From an uncultured Lachnospiraceae bacterium (lineage in GTDB: Bacteria; Bacillota; Clostridia; Lachnospirales; Lachnospiraceae): a stretch of 21,412 bases of DNA. Numbering within the stretch: position 1 is the first letter of the stretch; each line of letters starts with the position of its first letter. This document shows, piece by piece, positions 5,627 through 14,402 of this stretch. The position numbers were made by a program, and so were the translations under genes. The DNA lies in assembly GCA_910587095.1 (NCBI GenBank), contig CAJUMJ010000006.1:1-21412 (forward strand), in the 5' to 3' direction. The notes beneath the pieces were generated by a model, which was not told the origin of the DNA, did not search any database, and saw only the letters and a program-made list of their open reading frames with translations.

Positions 5627-7711
5627 CTATTTCGTCAACAGCATCATAATCTCATTGCTTCTCGCGACAAACTTGGTCATTGCTTCCGGCTCAAGCGGCG
5701 CCTGCTGCAAAAGTGCCAGATCATATAGCTGCTCGCAGATCATCTTCACGTTTTCACCGTCCTGGTGCGCCAGCACATACTCAACGAGCGGATGGTTGGC
5801 ATTGAGGATCAGCGTCTCCCCTTCCTTTCCAAAGCTGCCCATATCCATTCCCGGCATGGAGTACATCTTCATCATATCCTGCATTCTGCGGGACTCCTCG
5901 GAAAGTGTAATCATAGAGGAAATGTTCTTATTCTTGAGCTTCTCGATCTTCACTTTGATCTGCTCCTTCCCAAGAACCTTCTTCATCAGCTCGGCAATCT
6001 CCCCTGCCTGCTCCTCCATCTCCTTCTCCGCCTTCTTGGAAGTCTTCGCCTTGAAGACGTCCGTCAGATCCGCGTCGATTCTCTGGAACCTGACACCCTC
6101 GTTTTTCGCCTCAAGCTGGGATACAAAAGGCTGGTCGATATTATGCGTCAGCACAACCGCGTCCATCTTCGCCGCCTTGAACATGTTGATATACTGGCTC
6201 TGCTGCTTTTCGTCCGTCACGTAGTAGATGACTTTCTCTTTCGTCTCCTCCTCGACAGGCTCACCTTCCTCGTCAAGTACTTCGCCTTCCACTTTTTCCG
6301 CTTCGTTGACGACCTCGGCCTCCACTTTCCCGCCGTTCTCGTCCACAGCCACGCCGCCATCGCCAGCCTCATCGGGATCGATCTTATTGACCTCCAGGCA
6401 CTCCGGCAATGTCATATACTCGCCATCCAGGTTCTTAAAGAGAATATAGTCCGTCATCTTCTCGCAGAATTTGTCGTCTTTCAGGCAGCCGAATTTGATG
6501 AAGGGGCTGATGTCATCCCAGTACTTTTCGTACTCCTCCTTCTCCGTCTTGCACATACCGGACAGCTTATCCGCAACTTTCTTCGTGATATATTCGCTGA
6601 TCTTTTTCACGAATCCGTCATTTTGCAGCGCGCTTCTCGATACGTTGAGCGGCAGATCAGGACAATCGATCACGCCCTTTAAGAGGAGAAGAAACTCCGG
6701 GATAACTTCCTTGATATTGTCCGCGATAAATACCTGGTTATTGTAAAGTTTGATCGTTCCCTCAATGGACTCGTACTCCATGTTGATCTTCGGGAAGTAG
6801 AGAATGCCTTTCATGTTAAAAGGATAGTCCATGTTCAGATGAATCCAGAACAGCGGCTCCTTGTAATCCTGGAACACCTTGCGGTAAAATTCCAGATACT
6901 CCTCCTTCGTGCACTCGTTGGGATGCTTCGCCCATAAAGGCTGCGTCTCGTTCAAAAGCTCAGGCCGTTTTTTGATCTTAAGCTTCTGCTCGTCCTCCTC
7001 CTTCTCCTTCTTGATCTCCTCCACTACCTCGTCGGTATCAAGCTTTTCCTGCTCGGTAATGATCTGTGTATCCGTCGTGTTTGCCTTGGAGAGATAAATC
7101 TCCGTAGGCATGAAGGAACAATATTTCTTAATCACCTCCCGGGCCTTATACTCATTGCAAAACTCCAGGCAGTCCTCGTTCAGAAAGAGGGTGATCTTCG
7201 TGCCGATCTCGGTTCTCGTCCCATCCTCCATATCAAACTCCGTACCGCCGTCGCATGTCCAGTGTACCGCCTGCGCGCCCTCCTGCCAGGAAAGCGTGTC
7301 GATCTGTACCTCGTCAGCCACCATGAACGCCGAGTAGAATCCCAGGCCGAAATGACCGATAATCTGATCCTCATTCGCCTTGTCCTTATATTTCTCGATA
7401 AAATCCGTCGCGCCGGAGAAAGCGATCTGGTTGATGTACTCCTCCACCTCGTTTGCCGTCATGCCGATACCGTTGTCAATGAATTGTAACGTCTTCTCCT
7501 CGGGGTTGACGATCACCTGGATCTTCGCCTTATAATCGTCCGGCAAAGTATACTCGCCCATCATATCCAGTTTCTTTAACTTCGTGATCGCATCGCATCC
7601 GTTGGAGATCAGCTCCCTGAAAAAGATGTCGTGATCGGAATACAGCCATTTCTTGATAATAGGAAAAATATTGTCGCTGTTGATTGATAAATTGCCATGT
7701 TTCGCTGCCAT
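5627..7711 (-). CDS. htpG: Hsp90-family chaperone HtpG
   Basis: A 694-residue cytosolic ATP-dependent chaperone. The N-terminal GHKL ATPase domain (about 1-215) shows FFRELISNGCDA, IDNGIGMT and GHFGLGFYSAFM. The middle domain (about 250-440) contains PLNVSRSALQND. The C-terminal dimerisation domain ends in a short tail, as in other bacteria. The protein is longer than the roughly 625-650 residues usual for bacteria. Much of the excess is an acidic, low-complexity insert at about 445-492 (runs such as GEVLDEEGEPVEEETKEK), just before KVIYYVTD. A charged segment at about 226-248 precedes the middle domain. AAAGGA lies upstream of the ATG. A good promoter and a perfect CIRCE lie directly upstream, so HrcA control during heat shock is likely. 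Confidence 0.97.
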   Translation of the reverse strand: MAAKHGNLSINSDNIFPIIKKWLYSDHDIFFRELISNGCDAITKLKKLDMMGEYTLPDDYKAKIQVIVNPEEKTLQFIDNGIGMTANEVEEYINQIAFSGATDFIEKYKDKANEDQIIGHFGLGFYSAFMVADEVQIDTLSWQEGAQAVHWTCDGGTEFDMEDGTRTEIGTKITLFLNEDCLEFCNEYKAREVIKKYCSFMPTEIYLSKANTTDTQIITEQEKLDTDEVVEEIKKEKEEDEQKLKIKKRPELLNETQPLWAKHPNECTKEEYLEFYRKVFQDYKEPLFWIHLNMDYPFNMKGILYFPKINMEYESIEGTIKLYNNQVFIADNIKEVIPEFLLLLKGVIDCPDLPLNVSRSALQNDGFVKKISEYITKKVADKLSGMCKTEKEEYEKYWDDISPFIKFGCLKDDKFCEKMTDYILFKNLDGEYMTLPECLEVNKIDPDEAGDGGVAVDENGGKVEAEVVNEAEKVEGEVLDEEGEPVEEETKEKVIYYVTDEKQQSQYINMFKAAKMDAVVLTHNIDQPFVSQLEAKNEGVRFQRIDADLTDVFKAKTSKKAEKEMEEQAGEIAELMKKVLGKEQIKVKIEKLKNKNISSMITLSEESRRMQDMMKMYSMPGMDMGSFGKEGETLILNANHPLVEYVLAHQDGENVKMICEQLYDLALLQQAPLEPEAMTKFVARSNEIMMLLTK

Positions 7712-7789
7712 AATTACTCACATTCCTTTCCGTATCCGCCAGGCCCCGCTTACCTTGCCGCCCCGGCTCTCCTTTTCTACCTGTGAAAT

Positions 7790-7818
7790 AGTTTAATACC
7801 CTCCAAAATAGAAGTCAA
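7790..7818 (-). promoter_or_regulatory. htpG promoter
   Basis: On the minus strand TTGACT (7818-7813) and TAAACT (7795-7790) are spaced by 17 bases. The predicted start at about 7783 gives a leader of roughly 70 bases. The CIRCE operator begins 8 bases upstream of the -35. Confidence 0.6.
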
Positions 7819-7825
7819 GAAAAAA

Positions 7826-7852
7826 TTAGCACTCATTTAAACAGAGTGCTAA
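7826..7852. promoter_or_regulatory. CIRCE heat-shock operator (HrcA site)
   Basis: TTAGCACTC-N9-GAGTGCTAA, an exact match to the consensus with the standard 9-base centre. It sits between the parvulin gene and htpG, 114 bases before the htpG start and directly upstream of its promoter. HrcA binding is the known role of this element. Confidence 0.95.
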
Positions 7853-7918
7853 TAATTCGCCTTATATTCAGATTTTATGCGGGTTTGCGCAATTATAAAC
7901 TTTTTCTAAAGTCTTGTT

Positions 7919-8986
7919 TTAAACTCCGAAATACTGCGCGTACACCTCAAAAAAGTTCTGCGTCGTCACGGCCTCGTCATGGATAAAGTTCACCGTATCC
8001 CACAACTCCTCATTCAGGTTTCTCGTCAGAGTCGCCACATAGGCGTCGTACTCCTGCCCAAAAGCCTCCTCCTGACGCTGCTCCACAATTTTTATTTTGT
8101 TGGCGTCCGTCTCCTCCCTGTCGAATGTGTTGATGCACTTGATGATGTGATATCCGAACTCCGTCTCCACGATATCGCTGATTTCTCCCGTGCCCAGGTT
8201 GAAGGCCGCCGTCTCGAAAGCCTCCTCCATCTCCCCCTTGCCAAAGGAGTAAGTCGCCTTGTCATCCTCGCTGTATCTGCGTATCAACGCGTCAAAGTCC
8301 TCACCCTCCTTCGCAAGCGTGAAAGCCTCGCGGGCTGTCCTGAACGCCTCCTGCTTTGCCTCCTCCGTGTACGCGATCTTCTTTCCCGCGTCATCCAGCG
8401 TATAGGTTTTGATCAGGATATGCTGCACCGTGATCGTTCTGGCTTCGTCGTCGCTGATCTCCGGGTTGATATCCTTGATCGTGTACTGGTACATTTTTTC
8501 CGCCCGGGCAAGCTCCGTGTAAAGCGATTTGACCGTTTTTTCATTGACGCCCATCTTCTCTATCTCCTGCTCCCCAAGCGTGTCAAAATATGCCTTCGCC
8601 GCATTTTCCGCCAGCGCGCGTTCCTCCTCGTCCAACTCTACTTCATACTTTTCCGCCATCAGGTTCATGGTCTTGATCTGCGCAATCTGCGCAAGCGCGA
8701 TATTCTTTACGTTCTCCTCCAGGGTGACCCCATCCGCTTTCGTCTCCCATATTTCCCTTCCGTAAACGCTCTCATACCGGTTTTGTATCGTGGTGAGATA
8801 CACCATAAGCTCCGGCAACTTGCAGGAGCTTGTTTCAATCCGGAATATCTCGTCCTTGTCAAATCCTGTGGTGAGCACCACCTTCGTGCCGAAGCCCTCA
8901 CCGTTCCCACAACCCGTAAACGCCCCGGCAATCATGCCCGCCGCCAGTATATACACCGCTAATTTTTTCCTTTTCCTCAGACCCAT
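7919..8986 (-). CDS. Parvulin-type peptidyl-prolyl isomerase lipoprotein (PrsA/SurA-like)
   Basis: A 355-residue extracytoplasmic folding factor. Basic N-terminus RKRKK, hydrophobic core (9-22) and lipobox FTGC make Cys26 the likely lipidated residue. A SurA-N-like helical region (about 60-170) precedes the PPIC/rotamase domain (about 178-275), which contains ITVQHILIKT, the FDALIRRYSED segment and TEFGYHIIKC. A C-terminal helical extension runs to residue 355. Domain order equals that of PrsA, which helps secreted proteins fold at the outer face of the membrane. A purine-rich GGGGAGG element lies just before the ATG, with unusually short spacing. It follows the PHP gene by 28 bases and is probably in one operon with it. 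Confidence 0.88.
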   Translation of the reverse strand: MGLRKRKKLAVYILAAGMIAGAFTGCGNGEGFGTKVVLTTGFDKDEIFRIETSSCKLPELMVYLTTIQNRYESVYGREIWETKADGVTLEENVKNIALAQIAQIKTMNLMAEKYEVELDEEERALAENAAKAYFDTLGEQEIEKMGVNEKTVKSLYTELARAEKMYQYTIKDINPEISDDEARTITVQHILIKTYTLDDAGKKIAYTEEAKQEAFRTAREAFTLAKEGEDFDALIRRYSEDDKATYSFGKGEMEEAFETAAFNLGTGEISDIVETEFGYHIIKCINTFDREETDANKIKIVEQRQEEAFGQEYDAYVATLTRNLNEELWDTVNFIHDEAVTTQNFFEVYAQYFGV

Positions 8987-9014
8987 ATTCCTCCCCGCCC
9001 TCTGTGGGCTCAGT

Positions 9015-9776
9015 CTATGTTATGACATTTCCTCTCTTATCATACCACACATTTCCGTCGGTCAGCACATAGTCCTCCCCCGAAAGATACGCCTGCACGT
9101 AATCCCTGCAAGAGCGGAGCTTTCTTTGAAAAGCCACGCCAGCGCCAAACAACGCGGTTGAATGAATATCCGAGCCCGCGCTCATGGGAAAACCGTGTGC
9201 TTTCGCGTAGGCAACGGCCCTCTGGTCAAAAACGCGCTTGTCACGCCCTGCTCCGAAATATTGATGATGCGCCCCGTTTATTCCCTCCACGCCGTCCACC
9301 CATTCCGGGAAAAGCCGCACCTTGGGTATATAGTATTCTTCCCTGTAAGGATGCGCGTGCATCACCAGCCCGCCGGCCTCGTGCACCAACATGTACTGCT
9401 CCTCCACTGTGATATGGCGAAGCTCGGGGTGTTCTTTCATCCATGCCTTATCGATCCCATACAGCAAAAATTCCGTCGCGTCAAAACCGGCCTCATAGCC
9501 GAAAAAGACATCCAGACCGATTTTGTCCCCCTCCTCTTTCGCATGTTCATATCCAAGGCAGAAACGGTCCACCCACGAATCCCATGGAAGATCCCCGTCA
9601 ACGGCCGTGTTTCCGCCCCAGTTGTGATCCGTCACAAAAATGCCGGTATATCCATATTCCTTACAGGCTCTCGCCATCTCGGCTCCCGTGCTTTTCCCGC
9701 AGGCGCTGGACTCCGAAGTATGCAGATGTGTCTCATAAAAATATGGATAACGCTCCCTGATCTCTATATTGTTCAT
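9015..9776 (-). CDS. PHP-domain phosphoesterase
   Basis: About 253 residues of the polymerase-and-histidinol-phosphatase superfamily. Metal-binding motifs are visible in the expected order: ETHLHTSES at the N-terminus, FVTDHNWGG, a middle acidic residue (FFGYEAGF), VMHAHPYR and the C-terminal SAGSDIH. These residues form a multi-metal site for phosphoester hydrolysis; the natural substrate cannot be told from sequence. The ATG at 9776 (MNNIEIRERYPYFY) is preferred because homologous sequence starts close to it. In-frame TTG and ATG codons at 9803 and 9788 are possible and no ribosome site is strong. It sits upstream of the parvulin lipoprotein gene. Confidence 0.85.
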   Translation of the reverse strand: MNNIEIRERYPYFYETHLHTSESSACGKSTGAEMARACKEYGYTGIFVTDHNWGGNTAVDGDLPWDSWVDRFCLGYEHAKEEGDKIGLDVFFGYEAGFDATEFLLYGIDKAWMKEHPELRHITVEEQYMLVHEAGGLVMHAHPYREEYYIPKVRLFPEWVDGVEGINGAHHQYFGAGRDKRVFDQRAVAYAKAHGFPMSAGSDIHSTALFGAGVAFQRKLRSCRDYVQAYLSGEDYVLTDGNVWYDKRGNVIT

Positions 9777-9815
9777 TCTTCCCACCATGACTTGCCGTCG
9801 CAATTTCCTATAAGC

Positions 9816-9860
9816 CGAAAAGGATTAAATTGTATGCCTGTGCATCTCAACCTAATCCTT
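9816..9860 (-). terminator. Probable ilvE terminator
   Basis: AAGGATTA (9820-9827 on +) pairs with TAATCCTT (9853-9860), with inner ATGC/GCAT pairing. On the minus strand the stem ends in TTTT and lies 46 bases past the ilvE stop. The plus-strand flank also has a T-run (9865-9869), so it could act in either direction. Confidence 0.55.
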
Positions 9861-9905
9861 CCCCTTTTTCCCGTCTGTCAAACTTTTATCATAAAATAAT
9901 ACATC

Positions 9906-10931
9906 CTACTTAATCACATGAATCCAACCCTCAGGCGCATCGATCCTGCCCATCTGAATCCCTGTCAGAGTATCATACAGCTTTTGAGTAACCGGCCCCA
10001 TCTCGCTCATGCCGCTGGGAAAAGCAATCTCTTTCCCATGGTCTACGATCTTTCCTACCGGGGAGATGACCGCCGCCGTACCACAAAGTCCGCACTCCGC
10101 AAAATCTTTCACTTCCTCGAGCGCAATTGGCCGCTCCTCCACCTCAAGACCGAGATAATCCTTCGCGACCGTCATCAGGGACCGTCTTGTTATGGAAGGC
10201 AGGATGCTGTCGGACTTCGGTGTCACAACCTTATTGTCCTTCGTCACAAAGAGGAAATTCGCGCCGCCAGTCTCCTCCACATAAGTCCTGCTGCCCGCAT
10301 CCAGATACATATTCTCGTCATACCCTTCCCCATGCGCAGTCACGATGGCGTGCAGGCTCATCGCGTAGTTGAGTCCGGCTTTAATGTGTCCCGTACCGTG
10401 CGGAGCCGCCCGGTCAAAATCACTCACTTTGATGGTGAGCGGCTTCACGCCTCCCTTAAAGTAAGGCCCAACGGGCGTGGTAAATACCCTGAACTGATAC
10501 TCGTCCGCAGGCTTCACGCCGATTACCGGGGAAATGCCGAACATGTAAGGTCTGATGTAGAGAGTTGCGCCGGAACCGTAAGGCGGCACATAAGCCTCGT
10601 TCGCCGCCACCACATCCGTCACGGCCTGTATGAAGCGCTCCTGCGGAAATACCGGCATCTCCAGTCTTTTGCAGGAATCCTCCATACGCTGCGCGTTCAG
10701 ATCGGGACGGAAAGTCACGATGCGCCCGTCCTCGGTGGTATAAGCCTTCATCCCCTCAAAACAGGTCTGCGCATACTGCAAAACACCCGCGCACTCGTTC
10801 ATCACAATGTTGGCATCCTCCACAAGAGCACCCTCATCCCATGCGCCGTCTCTAAAGTTTGCCACATAGCGCTTGTCCGTCTCATGGTAGCCGAAACCGA
10901 TATTCGCCCAGTCCAGATTCTTTTTTTCCAT
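9906..10931 (-). CDS. ilvE: Branched-chain amino acid aminotransferase
   Basis: A 341-residue class IV PLP aminotransferase. It carries the last step of valine, leucine and isoleucine synthesis, exchanging the amino group with glutamate. The PLP lysine lies in GHIKAGLNYAMS (about Lys184). Other hallmarks are FEGMKAY, LYIRPYMFG, YVEETGGANFLFV and GTAAVISPVG near the C-terminus. The ATG at 10931 is chosen because GAGGAG lies 9 bases upstream; the TTG three codons earlier is too close to that site. It has its own promoter and is probably a single-gene message. No T-box or leader attenuator is visible in its approximately 60-base leader. Confidence 0.96.
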   Translation of the reverse strand: MEKKNLDWANIGFGYHETDKRYVANFRDGAWDEGALVEDANIVMNECAGVLQYAQTCFEGMKAYTTEDGRIVTFRPDLNAQRMEDSCKRLEMPVFPQERFIQAVTDVVAANEAYVPPYGSGATLYIRPYMFGISPVIGVKPADEYQFRVFTTPVGPYFKGGVKPLTIKVSDFDRAAPHGTGHIKAGLNYAMSLHAIVTAHGEGYDENMYLDAGSRTYVEETGGANFLFVTKDNKVVTPKSDSILPSITRRSLMTVAKDYLGLEVEERPIALEEVKDFAECGLCGTAAVISPVGKIVDHGKEIAFPSGMSEMGPVTQKLYDTLTGIQMGRIDAPEGWIHVIK

Positions 10932-10998
10932 AATAGCCAACTCCTCTCCCTCTCGTCAGTTCCTTTGTAGTTACGTACATCAAGTCATGCTTTAATTT

Positions 10999-11026
10999 AT
11001 AATATACCTTTATCCTCAAAAGTCAA
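10999..11026 (-). promoter_or_regulatory. ilvE promoter
   Basis: On the minus strand TTGACT (11026-11021) and TATTAT (11004-10999) with a 16-base spacer. It lies directly after the stop codon of the histidine kinase gene. Confidence 0.7.
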
Positions 11027-11032
11027 GTCTGT

Positions 11033-12997
11033 TTAAAGCACGGCGTTTACAACCTCAAGGGCAATGTCATAGGCATAATCCTTGATCGCTTTCTCGCAGA
11101 GGCGAAGCATTTTTTTGTCGCCCTCCGGTCTGTCGTAACGTTTCAGTTCCCGCAGCTTCATCGCGGCGCTCTCTCCGTCGAAATCATCCAGCCTGGCGGC
11201 CAGCTCGTTAAGCGCCCTAACCCAATCTTCCTCCGAAATTTTCTCTATGCCGTCCTGTGCCTTTTCCTCCGCTTTCTTCTCCCCGGCACCCTCGCTCTCC
11301 AGATAAACCCGCAGGCTGTTTCTCATATTGTTCATCATGCTAAACAGGATCGGCGAGCGCACCGTCACATCCTCTAACTGTCCCGTCTTGGCCATTTTCT
11401 CCAGCTCGAACGCTTCATCCGCCAGGTCGTCAGCCCCGACGTTTCTGGCATTTCCTTTCAGGGAATGCACGATGATCGTGTAGCCCGGCATATCCCCCTT
11501 CTGCAGGAAATCCCGAAGCGCCGTCTCTTTCTCCTGCAAAATCGAGTGGAAGTCATAAAGAACCTTACCGTAAAGCGCCTTGTCGCCGCCCATATATCTG
11601 AGGCCGTTTCTCAGATTAAAGCCCATCAGGTAAAGCTGGCTCTCCCTGATATCAAATTCAATCTCATCCCCCATATCGCTGTATTCTTCACTGATCTCCC
11701 TGTTTTTCGTCAGGTAAACCACATTATCCGGAAGATACTCGATCAGCATATTTTCAAACTTATCCGCATCGATCGGCTTCGTCAGATAATCCTGAAATCC
11801 TTCCTTCAGATAAAGTTCACGCGCGCCGGCCACCGCATTGGCTGTCAGGGCTATCACAGGGATGTCACGGGAGGGATTTCCCTCCATCTCACGTATCGCG
11901 TGAAGAGTCTGTACACCGTCCATCACCGGCATCATATGATCCATGCAGATCAGATGGTAAGTCTTCCTCTTGATCAGCTCCAGACACTCCTCGCCGCTGG
12001 ACGCAACGTCAACCTGAAGCCTTGTTCCTTTTAAAAGACCCTGCGCCACCGCCAGATTCATGGCATTGTCGTCGACGATCAGAACTCTGCCCATGGGCGC
12101 AATAAATTTTTCATGGTAATCCTCAATGCTGTGCAGACTCTCCCTGTACTGCTTTTCAAAATCGCCGAGAGGCTCTCTGTCCACCACCTTCTGTACTATC
12201 TTAAAGGAAAAGGCGGAACCCTTTCCGTATACGCTCTGCACATCAAGCCTGCCGCCCATCATCCTGATCAGCCGATCCGTGATGGCAAGCCCGAGGCCGG
12301 TTCTGTCATTCTTGCTGCGAAGCGTGGAATCCATGCGCTGAAAAGCCATAAAAAGCTTCGGAATATCCTCGTCCTTTATACCGATTCCCGTGTCCTTCAC
12401 AATCACAAAGAGCTCTATGGAATCCTTAGACACCTCTTTCCAGCTAATTTGCAGCGTGACTCTTCCCTTCTCCGTATAGCGCACCGCATTGGACAGCAGA
12501 TTCCCGATGATCTGTCTGATATGTATCTCATCGCCGAAAAGTTTGTAGGGAATATCATTGGCAATTTTCAGCACCAGATCCAGCTTTTTCCTGCGTTGTT
12601 GTACCGAGATGCTGTTGATCAGATCATTTAGCATGGAGCTGATGTCATATATGCCCTCGTTCAGCTCCATCTTATCCGCCTCCAGCTTGGAGAAATCCAG
12701 AATGTCGCTGACAAGCGCAAGCAGAATGCTCCCCGCCTGTCTGATGTCCCTGGCATATTCCTTGACCGCCTCCTCCTGGCTCTCCCGCAAAATCAGCTCG
12801 TTCAGACCAAGAATCGTATTGATCGGCGTTCTCAGCTCATGAGACATGTTCGCCAGAAAAATATCCCTGGCACGCTCCGCTTTTTCCACCGCATTTTTCG
12901 CATCCTCCAGCTCTTCCATCTTATTTCGGAGTTTCTCCTTTGCCACCGAAAGCTCGTTCCCCTTATTCGCCGCAGTTTCCCTCATCTCCTGACTCAT
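11033..12997 (-). CDS. Cytosolic hybrid histidine kinase with receiver and HPt domains
   Basis: A 654-residue phosphorelay protein without membrane segments or a recognisable sensor domain. Residues 1-45 are a coiled coil. HisKA follows with MSHELRTP (phospho-His53). The HATPase domain has NLLSNAVRYTEKG (N box), DTGIGI (202-207) and TGLGLAI (233-239). The receiver (about 303-420) has acidic residues Asp309/310, phosphoacceptor Asp353 in CMDHMMP and Lys407 in LTKP. The HPt domain carries HSLKGNARNVGA (His511). About 100 more helical residues end the protein. It starts 26 bases after folA, so it is probably read from the thyA promoter. The signal and the final response regulator are not in the window. 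Input may come from a partner protein through the N-terminal coil. Confidence 0.93.
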   Translation of the reverse strand: MSQEMRETAANKGNELSVAKEKLRNKMEELEDAKNAVEKAERARDIFLANMSHELRTPINTILGLNELILRESQEEAVKEYARDIRQAGSILLALVSDILDFSKLEADKMELNEGIYDISSMLNDLINSISVQQRRKKLDLVLKIANDIPYKLFGDEIHIRQIIGNLLSNAVRYTEKGRVTLQISWKEVSKDSIELFVIVKDTGIGIKDEDIPKLFMAFQRMDSTLRSKNDRTGLGLAITDRLIRMMGGRLDVQSVYGKGSAFSFKIVQKVVDREPLGDFEKQYRESLHSIEDYHEKFIAPMGRVLIVDDNAMNLAVAQGLLKGTRLQVDVASSGEECLELIKRKTYHLICMDHMMPVMDGVQTLHAIREMEGNPSRDIPVIALTANAVAGARELYLKEGFQDYLTKPIDADKFENMLIEYLPDNVVYLTKNREISEEYSDMGDEIEFDIRESQLYLMGFNLRNGLRYMGGDKALYGKVLYDFHSILQEKETALRDFLQKGDMPGYTIIVHSLKGNARNVGADDLADEAFELEKMAKTGQLEDVTVRSPILFSMMNNMRNSLRVYLESEGAGEKKAEEKAQDGIEKISEEDWVRALNELAARLDDFDGESAAMKLRELKRYDRPEGDKKMLRLCEKAIKDYAYDIALEVVNAVL

Positions 12998-13023
12998 ATA
13001 AAGGCCCCTTCCTCACTGTCAGT

Positions 13024-13518
13024 TCAAATCTCTTTTCTCTCATATTTGATAAAACGGTACGGCAGATCAAAATATGTCTGCTCCTCACTGTCCGCCGTGA
13101 TCTCCCAGGCTTCATCCTGATCCAGATTGGGAAACCAGGTGTCCGCCTCATATTCGTGGTCTATCTTTGTCACATGCACCACGTCACATTCAGAAAGCAT
13201 CATCCGATAGACGCTCTCCCCGCCGATAATATAAATATCCCGCGTCGGATATTTTGAAAGCTCCGCCATGAGTTCTCCCTTGTCATGCACCACGACAGCG
13301 CCCTTCACCTTGTAATCCCGGTTTGTGGACAACACAATATTCGTCCTCTCAGGCAGCGGCATCCCCTGTGGAAAAGTCTCGAGCGTCTTTCTGCCAAGCA
13401 CGACAACCTTGCCCACAGTCTCCTGCCTGAAATTTTTGTGGTCAGCGGGAATCCTCACAAGCAGGCGGTTTTTGCAGCCGATCGCCCAGTTATTGTCCAC
13501 CGCTACAATTGCATTCAT
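13024..13518 (-). CDS. folA: Dihydrofolate reductase
   Basis: A 164-residue enzyme that reduces dihydrofolate to tetrahydrofolate with NADPH. MNAIVAVDNNWAIGCKNRLL is the typical N-terminus. VVVLGRKTLETFP is the cofactor-binding loop, YIIGGESVYRMML the second nucleotide-binding motif, and the end VHVTKIDHEYEADTWFPNLD is characteristic. GGGAG lies 8 bases before the ATG. It follows thyA by 35 bases, the classic functional pair: ThyA converts methylene-tetrahydrofolate to dihydrofolate and FolA regenerates it. Confidence 0.96.
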   Translation of the reverse strand: MNAIVAVDNNWAIGCKNRLLVRIPADHKNFRQETVGKVVVLGRKTLETFPQGMPLPERTNIVLSTNRDYKVKGAVVVHDKGELMAELSKYPTRDIYIIGGESVYRMMLSECDVVHVTKIDHEYEADTWFPNLDQDEAWEITADSEEQTYFDLPYRFIKYERKEI

Positions 13519-13553
13519 ATATTATTCTCCCTTGCTCCTTTGCTCCCCGGCTG

Positions 13554-14402
13554 TCAGACCGCAACCGGTATCTCTTTCACCTGCGGGCCTGTGATGTAAT
13601 TTTCTACTTTCACGTCGTCCCTTGTAAACCGGTAGAAATCCGTAACTTCCGGATTCAGCACAAACGACGGCGCGTCATAAACCGGCCGGCTGATCAGCTC
13701 TTCTATAATAGGAATATGCCTGTCATAAATATGCGCGTCCGCAATCACATGGACAAGCTCCCCCACCTCCATGCCGCACACCTGCGCCAGCATATGCACG
13801 AGCACCGCGTACTGCACCACATTCCAGTTGTTAGCCGTGAGCACATCCTGGGAGCGCTGATTCAGGACCGCGTTCAGCGTCAGCTTATCATGTCCCTTTT
13901 TCTGCGTTACATTGAAGTTCATGCTGTAGGCGCAAGGATACAGATTCATCTCATGGAGATCCTGATGTACATATATATTTGTCAAAATACGGCGGCTGAA
14001 CGGGTTGTTTTTCAAATCAAAGATCACCCTGTCCACCTGATCCATCATTCCCTCTCTATATTGGTGTTTCACACCCATCTGATAGCCGTAGGCTTTGCCG
14101 ATGCTTCCGTCCTCATCCGCCCATGCGTCCCATATATGACTGTGCAGATCGTTGATATTATTCGACTTTTGCTGCCAGATCCAGAGCATTTCATCCGTAG
14201 CGCTCTTGAGCGCCGTCCTCCTTAGCGTCATAAGGGGAAACTCTTTCGACAAATCATAGCGGTTTACCACGCCAAACAGCTTCACCGTATAAGCGCTCTC
14301 CCCATCCGGCCAGTGAGGTCTCACCTTCTCCCCCTCCGTACTCGTCCCGTTCTCCAATATATTCTTACACATATCTATGAAAATGTGATCTGCCAGACTC
14401 AC
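13554..14402 (-). CDS. thyA: Thymidylate synthase
   Basis: A 282-residue enzyme that methylates dUMP to dTMP using methylene-tetrahydrofolate. The catalytic cysteine is in NLYPCAYSMNFNV (Cys157). The phosphate-binding arginines lie in FSRRIL (about 135-140) and LNQRSQDVL (181-188), and the NNWNVVQYAVLVHM segment binds dUMP and folate. After the cysteine the usual PCH is PCA, so the histidine next to the nucleophile is replaced; the rest of the site is intact. Start is GTG at 14402 with GGAG 8 bases upstream, giving the expected N-terminus MSLADHIFIDMC. First gene of thyA-folA-kinase. Confidence 0.96.
   Translation of the reverse strand: MSLADHIFIDMCKNILENGTSTEGEKVRPHWPDGESAYTVKLFGVVNRYDLSKEFPLMTLRRTALKSATDEMLWIWQQKSNNINDLHSHIWDAWADEDGSIGKAYGYQMGVKHQYREGMMDQVDRVIFDLKNNPFSRRILTNIYVHQDLHEMNLYPCAYSMNFNVTQKKGHDKLTLNAVLNQRSQDVLTANNWNVVQYAVLVHMLAQVCGMEVGELVHVIADAHIYDRHIPIIEELISRPVYDAPSFVLNPEVTDFYRFTRDDVKVENYITGPQVKEIPVAV

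Noticed and set aside
5765..6682. Long plus-strand frame of 305 residues over htpG
   Set aside because: It is the opposite strand of a clear htpG. It has no ribosome site, and its composition is that of a shadow frame.
9918..10970. 350-residue plus-strand frame over ilvE
   Set aside because: Mirror frame of a well-supported aminotransferase gene, with no domain.
10932..11020. Possible T-box or amino-acid attenuator before ilvE
   Set aside because: The leader is only about 60 bases, with no T-box sequence, leader peptide or terminator.
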